Made by a program: the position numbers and the translations under genes
In this document: piece by piece, positions 63,657 to 64,000 of the stretch
Numbering within the stretch: position 1 is the first letter of the stretch
How the letters are laid out: the number at the start of each line of letters is the position of its first letter
Notes under the pieces: generated by a model
What the model saw: only the letters and a program-made list of their open reading frames with translations
What the model was told of the DNA's origin: nothing
The model's database searches: none
From: Cynocephalus volans
Lineage: Eukaryota; Chordata; Mammalia; Dermoptera; Cynocephalidae
Assembly (NCBI RefSeq): GCF_027409185.1
Contig: NC_084478.1
Span: forward strand, 80,459,624 to 80,523,623
Direction of reading: 5' to 3'
Length of the DNA: 64,000 nucleotides

Positions 63657-63794
63657 GGACATCTGTTCTAAGCCAGTCCTTTACCACCATAAGTCATGGG
63701 GGCAAACATGATAGCAGTCATGCTCAGGGCTGCCTTGGAACCCTGGAATGGAAACAATGATGGGAAATTTAAAAGCATTATTTTCCTCTGTAGG

Positions 63795-64000
63795 CTATAT
63801 TAGTTCCCTATTGTTGCTGTAAGAAATTACAACAAACTTAGTGGCATAAAACAACATAAATTTATTATTTTACAGTTCCAGAGTTCAGAAGTCTGAGATG
63901 ATGTTGCTGATAACACCAAGGTCCAGGATTCAATCCCTGTACTGGCCAGCCACAAAAAAAAAAAAAAAAAAAAGTCTGAAATGAGTCTCACTGGACTAAA
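63795..64000 (-). mobile_element. MLT1-like MaLR LTR, cut by a SINE and by the window edge
   Basis: ATATTAGTTCCCTATTGTTG, AAACAACATAAATTTATTAT, ACAGTTCCAGAGTTCAGAAG: antisense MLT1 start. A CYN fragment (about 63902-63970) splits it and duplicates AGTCTGAGATGA / AGTCTGAAATGA. Confidence 0.65.
63902..63970 (+). mobile_element. CYN-type SINE fragment
   Basis: TGTTGCTGATAACACCAAGG, GATTCAATCCCTGTACTGGC, CAGCCAC and an A-tail of about 20; 5'-truncated first-class monomer. Confidence 0.78.

Larger units (their letters stand above)
50065..64000. other. Gene-poor region upstream of CXCR3
   Basis: I find no exon series with splice sites and no recognisable protein. The space is filled with MIR, L2, L1, MLT1-like and CYN insertions plus unique GC-moderate sequence (52.5-53.5 kb, 54.1-55.0 kb and 59.5-59.9 kb hold chance ORFs). 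Regulatory elements for CXCR3 could lie here but none is identifiable by eye. Confidence 0.6.

Overview
The window is eukaryotic, mammalian, X-linked-type DNA. Three genes lie in the order and orientation known for human Xq13.1: OGT (+), GCNA/ACRC (+) and CXCR3 (-). The species signal is in the repeats. About twenty copies of a tRNA-Ile-like SINE, as monomers and dimers with boxes A and B, a shared right-hand monomer and A-rich tails, fit the CYN SINEs described from colugos (Dermoptera). No 7SL-derived Alu or B1 is seen. I infer a flying lemur (Galeopterus or Cynocephalus), with high but not absolute confidence.

Layout. 1-19.4 kb: the last 17 coding exons of OGT, 830 codons from the middle of the TPR array to the stop, then a 2.1 kb 3' UTR. 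The reading frame is perfect throughout, and the encoded length equals the human protein. The introns hold CYN SINEs, two hAT-type MITEs, an L1 remnant and two ERVL-MaLR elements; one MaLR keeps a 321-codon gag-like ORF. 19.4-21.4 kb: short intergenic stretch ending in a TATA promoter. 21.4-45.7 kb: GCNA, the germ-cell SprT-like protease gene. All 11 exons are recognisable, but the frame carries three in-frame stops, one clear frameshift, one exon junction whose phases do not match, and a collapsed acidic repeat, so it looks like a unitary pseudogene. 47.5-50.1 kb: intact two-exon CXCR3 on the minus strand, 367 codons, with UTRs and poly(A) signal. 50.1-64 kb: gene-free sequence with MIR, L2, L1, MLT1-like and CYN repeats.

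How the genes relate: they are neighbours by ancestry, not a pathway. OGT adds O-GlcNAc to nuclear and cytosolic proteins. GCNA acts on DNA-protein crosslinks in germ cells. CXCR3 is the T-cell receptor for CXCL9, CXCL10 and CXCL11. The main biological observations are the apparent loss of GCNA, the absence of a usable CXCR3-B type N-terminal extension, a 74-bp near-perfect inverted repeat in GCNA intron 2, and a CCAAT-rich minisatellite just behind the GCNA promoter. Repeat family names come from recognition of consensus-like sequence, not from a database search.
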